From the NCBI GenBank assembly GCA_020080175.1, contig JAGHQL010000111.1:24985-88984 (forward strand): DNA of 64,000 nucleotides, read 5' to 3'. Position numbers and translations under genes: made by a program. The notes under the pieces were generated by a model. That model was not told the DNA's origin and made no database searches. It worked only from the letters and a program-made list of their open reading frames with translations. This document shows positions 48,066-56,932 of this stretch, in pieces (the stretch's first letter is position 1; each line of letters opens with the position of its first letter). Source of the DNA: Glutinoglossum americanum (lineage: Eukaryota; Ascomycota; Geoglossomycetes; Geoglossales; Geoglossaceae).

Positions 48066-49163
48066 CAACAAAATCCTCGTAAAAGCGCCTCCCCCCCCCC
48101 CCCCCCCCCCGTGATTCGAAATTTACAGAAATGGCGCATGTTTGGATACGAGGCTGCGCTGGAAGAGGGCCGGGTCTTCGGATGGCGGAGCAGGGCGCTC
48201 TGTAACGGGAAATAACTCAGCCATCAATCGCTCGCCGATTGTTGGCGGGACTGCCGAAGAGTCGAAGCTTTTAAGCCTCATATTACGTGTCGGGGCATGA
48301 AACCGTAAGCAAAAGTGGAAGGGCATACCGGGAGGCTGAATCGACACGCTGAAGGAATAGGGCGATTTTGAGGCATATCTCGTGTTGATGACCAACCAGC
48401 AAGTCGCCAATAATTAGCGCACGAACTATCTGCTACGCCCTGTAGGGCTAGGGTCTCAGCAGCGGGAAATCGGCACGAGTCATTTGTGGAGTTTCTTTGA
48501 AATGTCTCATGGCGATCACTGCCGATGGAGGATAACGGTTGCGAATACGAAAAGGGCTCTGCTGCAGCGATACGGTTCGGCATATGTTTGCCGAGCAAAG
48601 GCTACTCCGTTGGGAAGGGGGTCGCATACGAACTGAAGGGCCCCTAAACCCTTGCTAGATATATAGTATAGTTGACAGTATCAATACGGGCTAAAGCCGT
48701 CTGAGCCCGTCACGGTCAGATTCGAGGCAAGATCGGCTCTTGGGTTAACTCACATTAAATGACATAGGAGGCAAAAAGCCGTTAGGAGGTGCCTATGTGA
48801 GCTGTAGAGATCCCCAAGTGAAATAGCCAAAACCTTTCCGACATGCAACGGGACTCTACATCCCACGGGTGAATGTCAAAGGCTAAGTAATTCCAAATTG
48901 TCTTGTAACTAATTCGCCACACTCTAGTGATGCAGCAGCACCTGCAAGCAAAACGATTAAACCTCAACCCCTTTGAGACAAGTAGCTTCACCCGAAGCAA
49001 TCGATCCGCACCGTTCCTTCAGAATATCTAGCATCCCCCACACCAACTGTGAAAACAACGAGCATTCCACCAAGCCCGAGGAATTTTTTGCGGCCAACTC
49101 TTCACGCATTGCCTGGTGGATTTTATCCTCAGTAGCATACCGGACTCCAATTGGTTAAAACCC
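47729..49163. other. Gap-containing, low-complexity interval
   Basis: 5' flank of RTA1 and 3' flank of IWS1. It contains a 10-N assembly gap and long T and C homopolymers (47849-48110). The rest (48.1-49.1 kb) has no supported gene. Confidence 0.6.
47993..48002. other. Assembly gap of 10 Ns
   Basis: Ten N characters. Both flanks are T-run, then CAACAA, then a C-rich run, in the same order, suggesting the gap is a misassembled or unresolved homopolymer region. Confidence 0.95.
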
Positions 49164-50745
49164 CTATCTCCTCACGCGCCCGTTCTTCGCTAGCTCCCTG
49201 GCTTTCATCCGTCTAAAAGCTTCGTCGGCGCCAGGTCTCGAGAACGCATTCTGGCTCGTTATGACACTCCTCGGCACAATATCATAGCTCCTCAGTCCCG
49301 CCTCCTGGATTCTTGCTCTGTTTGGATTGCGGACGGGGGGTGCAAGGACAGCCTCGCGGTCGGCTGCCGCTTGGGAACCAGTAGGCCGCGAGGGACGAAG
49401 TGGGAGATTGCTAGAGCGCTCGTAAGCGGACATATGACAAAAGGCTATCGAAATATAGCGGGAATGATTCTGCGGTGTCGTTGAAGGGGAGAAAAAGCAG
49501 ATGAAGGTCACAAGACCGAGATGCGGGCCGTGTGCGGCTTTGATGTAGACACAGAAAAGAATCACTAGTGAGAGTGACATACGTTGGATCATATTCAGTT
49601 TCAACAAACTTTCTCTCCCGGTAGTCATCACTTCTCTTCAAGATCGGGCGTGACCACTCTCCCATCAATCTCTCGGCCTGCCTCTTGATACTAATCTCGG
49701 GTCGTTTGCTCTTCGTGTAAAACAGCGCCACTTTCCCAATGCCGCTTGCCAGAAGCGATTCGGTGTTGATCGGAAGCTTTGCCAGAGCAGCGAACAATTC
49801 GCTCTGGATATTATAAGCAGGTAGACTCCCGTCAGAAAGAGGTTCGAGGAAGAATTTGACAGCTTCAAGGAAGTTCAGCTCCGGGTCCAGAATTGTGTGT
49901 TGTATGGTATTGCGATTTAGCAGAGCAACAACCTCAGGCAGCATTTTAAGCTTAAACATGGCGGGTTTGCCAGCCTCGCGTGCTTTCCCATCGTTTTGTG
50001 CAGCATCAACCATGCGTCTCTTAACGTCCTCAATCTCCTCGTCTGCGGCTCTCTCGAGGTCCTAATATAGTTCAGATAAGATTTTTTTGAGGCTAAATAG
50101 GACCGGCTCACCACTTCGTCTTTTTTACGTCTCCGCTTATTTGGGTTCTTTAGCGCTTCGTCCATTGCTCTATCAAGAGCTCTCTTACGCCCTGTAGAGT
50201 AAAAACATAACATTAGGCTTGTTTGGCGTATTTACGTTAATCCCAAATGATAGAGTCGGACATGTGGACTCACTCTCTTCAGGCGTCAAATCCTCTTCCT
50301 TCTCAGGACTTGGTGTCCTCGCCTTAGCCTTTGCCCTCTGTTTTCTTTCTCCCGCCACCCTACGCTTCCTCTTCTCGGCGATATCTCCATCTTCCAAAAA
50401 ATCGACATCGTCTTCGGCGTCCTTTGGTTTCCTAGACTTCTTCGGCTTCTCGCGTCTAGCCTCTTTCTTCTTCTTTTTGGCCGCATCCTCGGATTCCTTT
50501 TCACCCTCGGGTCGTTTTCGTTTATGAACACCTAACAGCGCAACGTTGCTCTCATCAACGGCGATAGGTCGGTCTACAGCCACGGCTGTGTCATCAAACT
50601 CTTCAAAGATAGCGTCATCGAGATCAGAGAGCTCAGAATCATTGTCGGACATCATGTCGAGATGGGGCAGTGGTCGGTTGGAAGCACTCGGATCGTGTTC
50701 TACCTCAGAGATAGGAGATGCTGTTCGAGATACAGGAGTTGACAT
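49164..50745 (-). CDS. IWS1: Transcription elongation factor Iws1/Spn1
   Basis: Four exons: 50274-50745, 50112-50191, 49583-50061 and 49164-49410, in phase, give 425 aa. Iws1 (Spn1) binds Spt6 and RNA polymerase II during elongation, in the nucleus. The N-terminal third is acidic then Lys/Arg-rich (KRKRPEGEKESEDAAKKKKK), disordered as in the family. The central to C-terminal part carries the TFIIS N-terminal-like fold: FKLKMLPEVVALLNRNTIQH, FLEAVKFFLEPLSDGSLPAY, LFAALAKLPINTESLLASGI and GKVALFYTKSKRPEISIKRQ, followed by LMGEWSRPILKRSDDYRER. The last acceptor (CTCTAG) was chosen because it gives YDPTNLPLRPSRP. A Tc1-like element begins 192 bp upstream of the ATG. Confidence 0.93.
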
Positions 50746-50938
50746 CTTTGATGTGGATGCCGGAAATAATGTTGCTTATAGTGAATCGTGCTGGAGAAGC
50801 CAACAACCAATGAGGGATACTAAATAGTCACTATCAAGTAAGGAAGCTCGCAGTGACTGATCCGTCGTGGTTAGTTGGGAGGCGCCATATGTACTTCGGG
50901 TGGTGGATGAAATCGGTTTAGGTCTTGGCGCTATAGTA

Positions 50939-52232
50939 CAGTACCGTGCCAAGAATCTCCGACCGAAGAAGCGAAATCCCGAGTAAACAACACGAACGCG
51001 CTCACCTCTTCAATGCCTACCCAACGCAAGACTAGTCGCCACGAGTTAACTCCTGTTGAGCGAGCATACCTAGTGGGCAGACGTGACGCTGGCGAAAGTT
51101 ATAATGAAATTTCACAAGAAACCGGTATTCCAAAAACTACAATTGTTGATACCGTCCATAATGCTAAGGAACGAGGAAATACAAATTCTCTTCCACATGG
51201 TGACCCACGCAAAACGGATGCTCGAACCGATCGCAGATTACGCCGAGAAGTACTCAAGAGTGCAAAGAATCGACGGATACCTTTAGCAGAATTACAAGTC
51301 AATTTTCAACCTAGCATATCACATCGAATAATTCAACGTCGTCTTCAAGAAAAAAATGTTCAGAAGTGGATGGCAAAAGGACGCACGAGTCTAAAACCTG
51401 AGCATAAAAAAGCACGATATCAATGGGCATGCAAGTATCGATATTGAAAAAAACAAGATTAGGAAAAGGTGTTATGGAGTGATGAATGTATGGTGGAATG
51501 ACGATCGGGTAAAGGACCTATATGGGTTTTTAGAACACCACAAGAGGCATGGAATCAAGATTGTGTTGAGCCTCGCAAAGATCTTAAAAAGGATATCAAG
51601 GTTATGTTTTGGGGCTGTTTTGGAGGCAGGGCGATGATGGGACTTACAGATTTATCTGGAGATCCAGAAAGTAAGGGCGGAGGGGTTACAGGACGGGTTA
51701 TTCTTGAGTTTGTACTTAAGAAGATTTTACTACCAATTTTAAATGATCACCCAGAGATCATATTTATGCAGGATGGAGCAAAGGTTCATCAAAGAAAAGA
51801 GTTGGTAGCATGGTTGAAGGAAAAAAGCTATAATATTATGGTATGGCTACCTTACTCTTCCGACCTCAATCCAATTGAGCATGTCTGGGCGGAATTGAAA
51901 AAGCTAGTCTATAAGCTACATCCGGAGCTTTATACTATGGAAGGTCCTGAAGATACCATCGTTGAAAAAATCAAAAGTGCAGTCTATGAGGCATGGGAGC
52001 AGATTTCCGATGAGTTTCTTTATAGTCTTATAGATAGTATGGAAAAGCGGGTAGAAGCAGTGAGAAAAGCCAGAGGGGGATACACTCGATATTAAATTTA
52101 CTTTGTATACTAAACTATCTAAGTTGAAAAGCTGAAAGTCTAATAACTTCTCATTGTGTTGTTGCGCGGGTTTTAAGAAGTTTGTTGGTCAGTCGCAAAG
52201 TTCGCCGGTCAGAGATTCCTGGCACGGTACTG
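50939..52232 (+). mobile_element. Complete Tc1-like DNA transposon
   Basis: 1294 bp, flanked by TA at 50937-50938 and 52233-52234. The inverted ends begin CAGTACCGTGCC on both sides and match at 25 of the first 27 positions, with lower similarity beyond. One transposase frame lies inside (51013-52095), degraded by three stop codons. Structure is that of a Tc1/mariner element that moved by cut-and-paste into a TA site. Confidence 0.93.
51013..52095 (+). pseudogene. Tc1-like transposase (DD34E), three nonsense codons
   Basis: One continuous frame of 361 codons with no frameshift but stops at 51445-51447 (TGA), 51460-51462 (TAG) and 51499-51501 (TGA). Each replaces an expected Trp codon (YW, DW and EW in the family). 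The N-terminus has a helix-turn-helix (LVGRRDAGESYNEISQETGI). The catalytic triad is intact: LWSDE, FMQDGAKVH and NPIEHVWAELK, with 34 residues between the second and third acid, i.e. DD34E. The C-terminus SMEKRVEAVRKARGGYTRY is complete. Every inactivating change is G to A on the coding strand; one lies in a CpA context on the other strand, as RIP prefers. Confidence 0.93.
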
Positions 52233-52480
52233 TATGACAGTAAACCACGCGAGGGCCTCACCCAGTTGGCGCCGCTTTAAAAGGTGAGCTGGGTGATGCT
52301 CACCCCGAGCTCGCATGAGCACATCCCACCATTTCATCCTTCACATTCCATTCCATGTTAGCGCTCCAAATACAGCTCACCAAGTTTCAGACAGAAAATA
52401 GTCCTAGAGCTAGAAAATGTACACGTCTACAACCTCTCGTATTAGGGGCGTCAAGTCTCCTTCTTACCTGACCGACCGTC

Positions 52481-52549
52481 CTCCAACTAACCGACCTCCA
52501 ACTGACTGACCTCCAACTTGCCATCCTCCGACTGACCATCCTTCGACTC
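52481..52549. repeat. 15-bp minisatellite, about 4.6 copies
   Basis: Units of CTCCAACTGACTGAC and close variants in register at 52481, 52496, 52511, 52526 and 52541. It sits between the Tc1-like element and the next transposon relic. Confidence 0.85.
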
Positions 52550-52637
52550 AATCCTTTTTATTACTATAGGTAGAAAGGTACCTACGGCAAAAGAACTGCT
52601 AAAAGAAGCTATAGCTAAAAGCTACCAATTCGATGTA

Positions 52638-53000
52638 CAGTCGTGGACACGAAGTCTTCAAACACCCCACGAAAATAACATTTTCGGTGACAACTCAACA
52701 ACCAACAAGTAAATAGTTGCACAAGCAGTTTTATTATGTAGATAGTATTAGATACAATTTTTTTCCTTGTTCAGTATTTAGTTGGACCCCCTTTTGCCTT
52801 GATACAAAGCCTGACTCTTTTTCTCATAAAATCAATACATTTGATACAATCCATAACTGTGAGTATATCTCATTCTTTCTGTACTGCAACACATATTTCT
52901 ACTGCTATTTTAATATTATGATGCTTCCTGCTAATCCTCTTTTTAATTATAGCTTAAATATTTTTGATAAAATTGAGATCTGGAGATTGTGCTAGTCAAT
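52638..53000 (-). mobile_element. Truncated Tc1-like relic (C-terminal end)
   Basis: A TA (52636-52637) followed by CAGTCGTGGACACGAAGTC looks like a terminal repeat. The minus strand then reads KAKGGPTKY-stop (stop at 52771-52773), the usual end of a Tc1-like transposase, with degraded sequence to the right. The element is cut off near 53000 where LTR-like family B begins. Confidence 0.7.
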
Positions 53001-53640
53001 TATCATGACTCACAATTGGTTACTTGGCGAGGCAATTGAGTCTTCGTGGCTGAGTAACCAACCTACTTGATATAAGTGACGTCTTATTCATATGGTGATA
53101 TGGATTCCAGAAGTATACATTCCTATATGAATGCTAGAGGCTTGTATTTTTGTTATAATATAAGGTCTCAGCCATTCTTCTTTTTTCCACTATTGTATAT
53201 ATATGTAGCCTACTGGCCTTTTGCTTAAAGGTCAGCGATCAGTCTTTTACAATTCATGCCTACTGTCACGAATTGCTAGTTCTGGTACCTGGAAGATGTA
53301 TTGGGTGGATTCTATTAAGACGATACTAAACTAGAGGAAGAAGAGGGGTGTGGGATGTGTGAAGGTTTATATACATATAGGCATAACACTGTATGGCCAC
53401 ATGGTGTCAGCAAGTCATACTCTTAACACTAAGGCTTTGCGAGCCTCGCACTGAATACCAAGGATTAGCTCTAATACCATAGCTTGTAGCAGGCCACACA
53501 TGAGCCGCACATAGACCGCTATAGTCGTAACACCTACTAGAATTAAGTCTATTCTGTCTACTCTATATTCTAAGCCAAACTGATATTCAGTTGCTCTAAA
53601 ACTCTAAGTCTTATTCATACGTAGCCTAGTTAGCTAACTA
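53001..53640 (+). repeat. LTR-like repeat family B, copy 1, split by another LTR
   Basis: Similar to 63416-63725 and 63726-63896: GGTTACTT.GCGAGGC near the start, a CTTATTCATATGGTGATATGG-like stretch (18 bases conserved) and AATTAAGTCTATTCTGTC near the end. It is interrupted at 53274-53532 by family D. The right boundary is approximate. Confidence 0.65.
53274..53532 (+). mobile_element. Solo LTR-like insertion, family D (259 bp)
   Basis: Starts TGTCACG and ends GTAACA, flanked by the same 5 bp, CCTAC, at 53269-53273 and 53533-53537. This is the standard footprint of LTR integration. It lies inside family B copy 1; the related copy at 63416-63725 lacks it, which gives the empty-site comparison. 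Confidence 0.8.
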
Positions 53641-53759
53641 TCACCGTCGCTGCAAGGTATGTCATCACACTATCATCAAGCTCCCAAGAGCCCTTGATGT
53701 CGGAGTGTCTTTGTATCACCTTGGCATTGAGAGTTCTTATATTACTACTGTCGTTATCT

Positions 53760-54080
53760 AAAGGAAATTTTTACAAAACAATTTGGTCAAGGTCTGTCAA
53801 CACTCTTCCAGCAGGCAACACGTATATGCATATTTACTGCTTTTGAGACAGCATTGGTAAAGATCGAAGAGATCAAGAAGAAGGCAGAGGAGTATCTCTG
53901 CAATATTGACCTACAATTTTAAGCAGAGTCACATTTCTCTAACCGTTGGTATAGCCATGATACTGTTGCGAGGCATGCCCTTGAAGTATTTCGCTTAGGA
54001 GTTATGACTTCAGAGCAATGCCTGGCTAACAACATGAGGCCTGAGTATTGCTCGCATAGACTTTTATGAAGTCATAAAGT
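53760..54080 (+). pseudogene. MULE-like transposase fragment
   Basis: Frame reads FQQATRICIFTAFETALVKI, then KAEEYLCNIDLQF-stop-AESHFSNRWYSHDT, resembling the segment before the TSNIIESLN motif of Mutator-like transposases. A stop stands where Trp is expected. Sequence after SHDT no longer matches. Probably an older piece of the same type as the fragment at 55.57-56.41 kb. Confidence 0.5.
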
Positions 54081-54386
54081 CATAATACTTTATATTGAGG
54101 CTTCCATAATATCTAGTCCTTCTAGACTATGACTGATCATTTCCTAATTAGGAAGGTACTTATGACCCCGCTTTCCTTAGTACTCAAGCAAAATATATAT
54201 ATCTCTTACTCTGCTTCATCTTTACTAAGAGGGTTATTAGTTTAATGAGGAAAACACTATACTTTGATATTTTATAGAATAGTAGCTGAGAAACCTCTTG
54301 ACATGTTCTTAGTATTAAGAGTATATGGCAGCCTTTTACTGCTAATACTTTAGCTGCCATAGTCAACTTCAAAGTATATAAGTTAG

Positions 54387-54486
54387 GATAATTACTCACG
54401 TACTACTGTTTTTGAAAATAATTACTGGCCTACCACACTTATTAACCGAACTACCACTCTTTTTGAAAATAATTACTCGCTTACTA
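54387..54486. repeat. Left arm of 100-bp inverted repeat
   Basis: Nearly the reverse complement of 55382-55480. Each arm contains GTAATTATTTTCAAAAA twice in direct orientation. The arms bracket about 0.9 kb containing LTR-like family C. Possibly the terminal inverted repeats of a non-autonomous DNA element later invaded by an LTR element. Confidence 0.75.
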
Positions 54487-54599
54487 TACTTTCTATTATG
54501 TAATGTCTAGCCACGAGTTTTCGCGGCTACCAGCTCTTGCAACCATCAGCTCTTGTAGCTACTAACCCTTATAACTATCAGCCTTTGTAGCTACCAGCC

Positions 54600-55279
54600 C
54601 TCATAGCTACTAGCCTGTAATGGCTGCTTATATAAGCTGGGCCGCGAAGGTTGGGTGCTGCGGACATCAAGGCCGAGCTAGCCCTAAGGGGCCAGTCACG
54701 ACGGAGTAAGGGAGACCAGCCATGTGGCATGACGGGAGGGTAGGCCTAATAGTCTTTAATAGTCTATCTAATGTGATTATGGTATTGACCCATAAGGTTC
54801 CCTTCAGGACTCTCTTCAGCCTTTTATATATACTAATAGCCCTGAGGGGCCCATGGGTAGGGACCTGCCTAGTTCCCTCTATGGACATGTACGGACCCTT
54901 TGCCTCTGGCCATGCTTCTATTGGGAAGTCCTTATAATGCTCATGTGGTTCTCTCGCCACCGGCCATACCTTCCACCGCTGCCCATGCTCCTATATAGAG
55001 TTCCTATGATGCCAGTGCAGTTCCTTCGTCACTGGCCTTGCTCCCATATGGAGTTTCTATGATGCTCGTACGGTTCCTTCGATATTGGCCGTGCTCCCAT
55101 ATGGAGTTCCTTCATGACATCATTGGTGGGGCCTTGCGGGCTCTATTCGTATGTTACCGGCTTAATGTATTATATATAAAGTAGTCCCCTCTATACTCCA
55201 TCGGCCTTCCTTAGAATTAGCTCTCCTTCTCAGCTTGTTTGGTGGCCCACTGGGCCCTTACCTGGTGGCCACCGTAACA
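54600..55279 (-). mobile_element. LTR-like repeat family C, minus orientation
   Basis: Its start on the minus strand is TGTTACGGTGGCCACC (end at 55279), matching 63897-64000 base for base except for transitions. A decayed plus-strand copy occupies about 62412-62878. The left boundary is uncertain (somewhere 54.50-54.65 kb). It contains a 53-bp tandem repeat. Confidence 0.7.
54908..55121. repeat. 53-bp tandem repeat, four diverged copies
   Basis: Copies start at about 54908, 54981 (with an imperfect partner at 54962), 55034 and 55087, typified by GGCCTTGCTCCCATATGGAG. The last three keep an exact 53-bp spacing. Inside LTR-like family C; a degraded version is visible at about 62.55-62.66 kb. 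Confidence 0.7.
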
Positions 55280-55303
55280 TCTACGTAGTCCATTATATAT
55301 AAT

Positions 55304-55336
55304 CTCTAAGCATTCAAAATTTTTGAATGCTTAGAG
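55304..55336. repeat. Perfect 16-bp hairpin
   Basis: CTCTAAGCATTCAAAA, one T, then its exact reverse complement. It lies between the end of family C and the right inverted-repeat arm. Confidence 0.95.
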
Positions 55337-55341
55337 ACTTA

Positions 55342-55365
55342 GTCAGCCTCTGCCCAGAGGCTGAC
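55342..55365. repeat. Perfect 10-bp hairpin with GCCC loop
   Basis: GTCAGCCTCT-GCCC-AGAGGCTGAC, only five bases after the preceding hairpin. The pair is unmutated although the surroundings are heavily decayed. Confidence 0.95.
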
Positions 55366-55381
55366 AAAGCAATGAAAAAGT

Positions 55382-55480
55382 GGTAAGCGAGTAATTATTT
55401 TCAAAAAGAGTAGTAGTTCGGTTAATGAGTGTGGTAGGCCAGTAATTATTTTCAAAAACAGTGGTATGCGAGTAATTATC
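55382..55480. repeat. Right arm of 100-bp inverted repeat
   Basis: Reverse complement partner of 54387-54486, with about ten differences, mostly transitions. Confidence 0.75.
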
Positions 55481-55564
55481 TCATATAAGTTTCTTAATAT
55501 CCTCTCATTAATGTAGCTAGCTAAGCCTTTTAATACACTTAATTTGAACTATTCTACATGCTCT

Positions 55565-56410
55565 CTTTATGCCCTATAGCCTGTTTACAATAGTTACTAG
55601 CAATATTATTGAAAGTCTAAATAATATTCTCAAGCTTGATCGAAAACTCAATATTATTAAAAGTCTAAATAATATTCTCAAGCTTGATCGAAAACTCAAT
55701 ATTATTGAAAGTCTAAATAATATTCTCAAGCTTGATCGAAAACTCAATATTATCAAACTTCTTGATACAATTTGGCATCATATGATAAAGCTGTATTCGT
55801 AGCATTATATAGAGGCACTGCAAGCTATTACAACTAGTGTGCAATATACCTTATTCATCACTATGGTAGTATAAGAAGAAAGAAAATAGGTACAGAGCAA
55901 TTGAGTAACTCAATTCCTATTTATTCTATACTATACTAACTACTTACCAACAGGCTCAACTCTTATTATCCAATAAGAGACGAGTGGTTTAGGCAAATAA
56001 TAACATCTATATCATTAGACTCCGCAACAGAACCTACTCCTGTCGACGATATCAGACCAATAATATTCTCTGTGACTATACCATGACCTATATCTTTATA
56101 CAAGGGCATACACTTGAAGCCTTCCTCCCTACATCATTGTCGATAGCAACATGAGCAGCGACATATGCCACCAACCTTCCGACATCATTGAGCTCAAGCT
56201 AACTGATAAGGAGTGCAATCCTCCAGTAACAAGAGTACCTCATGGATAACTAAAGAAGAAGTAGATCTAGATAGAAGACACTTAAGCACCTTGAGAGCTA
56301 ACAAGGCAAGATATGAATATGAATGTACCTCCTAGAGAGCATCTTGTTCACAGGTGTGGAACTTGCAAGGAGTCTAAGCATAACGCTTAGACTTGTTGTC
56401 ACTCTCATCA
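55565..56410 (+). pseudogene. MULE-like transposase C-terminal relic
   Basis: The frame reads TIVTSNIIESLNNILKLDRK, then LDTIWHHMIKLYS, typical of Mutator-like transposases. Degraded sequence follows that still shows a SWIM-like zinc-binding stretch (YSCRRYQTNNILCDYTMTYIF) and, near 56,350, a zinc knuckle (HRCGTCKESKHNA-stop-TC). Several stops interrupt it. The SLN motif lies in a triplicated 48-bp unit. Confidence 0.7.
55602..55754 (+). repeat. 48-bp tandem repeat inside the MULE relic
   Basis: Unit starts at 55602, 55650, 55698 and (partial) 55746, nearly identical and in frame, each encoding NIIESLNNILKLDRKL with an E/K difference. The normal protein would have one copy. Confidence 0.95.
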
Positions 56411-56932
56411 ATAAGTAAAGGGTGTGCGGTACGGGTATATAGTTCTTTAAATTTAATTACAAGGTAAATAGTTCTTTATACATAAAATATAAGATATATC
56501 GTTCTTTCACCCATAATAATAATATTAGCCATGCAGATGACGCTAGCCTACATAATTGAATTCAGACAGCCAATTTCAATCGTAAAAAAGGGAAACTAAA
56601 CCTAAAAAAGAAGGAAACCACTATAACCAAGAGAGATTTTGGTGGGCTGGAACTTTTCTTCCAGTTTCAAAATATCACTCTATCGTATGTTGTCGCACCA
56701 TCGGAGTTTGACTGTATATACGCATATGGCTCGTGCAAAGGTGATGGAAAGGTGATGGTGAGGTGGCCTAGCCAACACTACCACTATTGGCTCGGTCGAC
56801 CGGTCACAGGATTGGGAGAGAGAAGAAAAAGAAAAGGCTCAGCTCGGAGCTGAAAAGCATGACATTTGGTTTCACCGACCACCCCACATCTGAACCCACA
56901 TTGTTTTAGAGTGCTACTGAAAATTCTTTATA
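56411..56932. other. Upstream region of the membrane-protein gene
   Basis: AT-rich at the left (repeated ATAGTTCTTTA-like words at 56441-56495), returning to balanced composition from about 56.6 kb. It must contain the promoter of the gene starting at 56933. No element ends are recognised. Confidence 0.4.

Noticed and set aside
51447-51604. Frameshift between two transposase pieces
   Set aside because: The two open pieces are in the same frame; the gap contains only three stop codons and no indel.
52283-52304. GGTGAGC/GCTCACC inverted repeat
   Set aside because: Seven-base stems arise often by chance and no context gives it meaning.
52717-52995. 92-aa plus-strand frame in the AT-rich block
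   Set aside because: It is the reverse strand of a degraded Tc1-like transposase C-terminus, not a gene.
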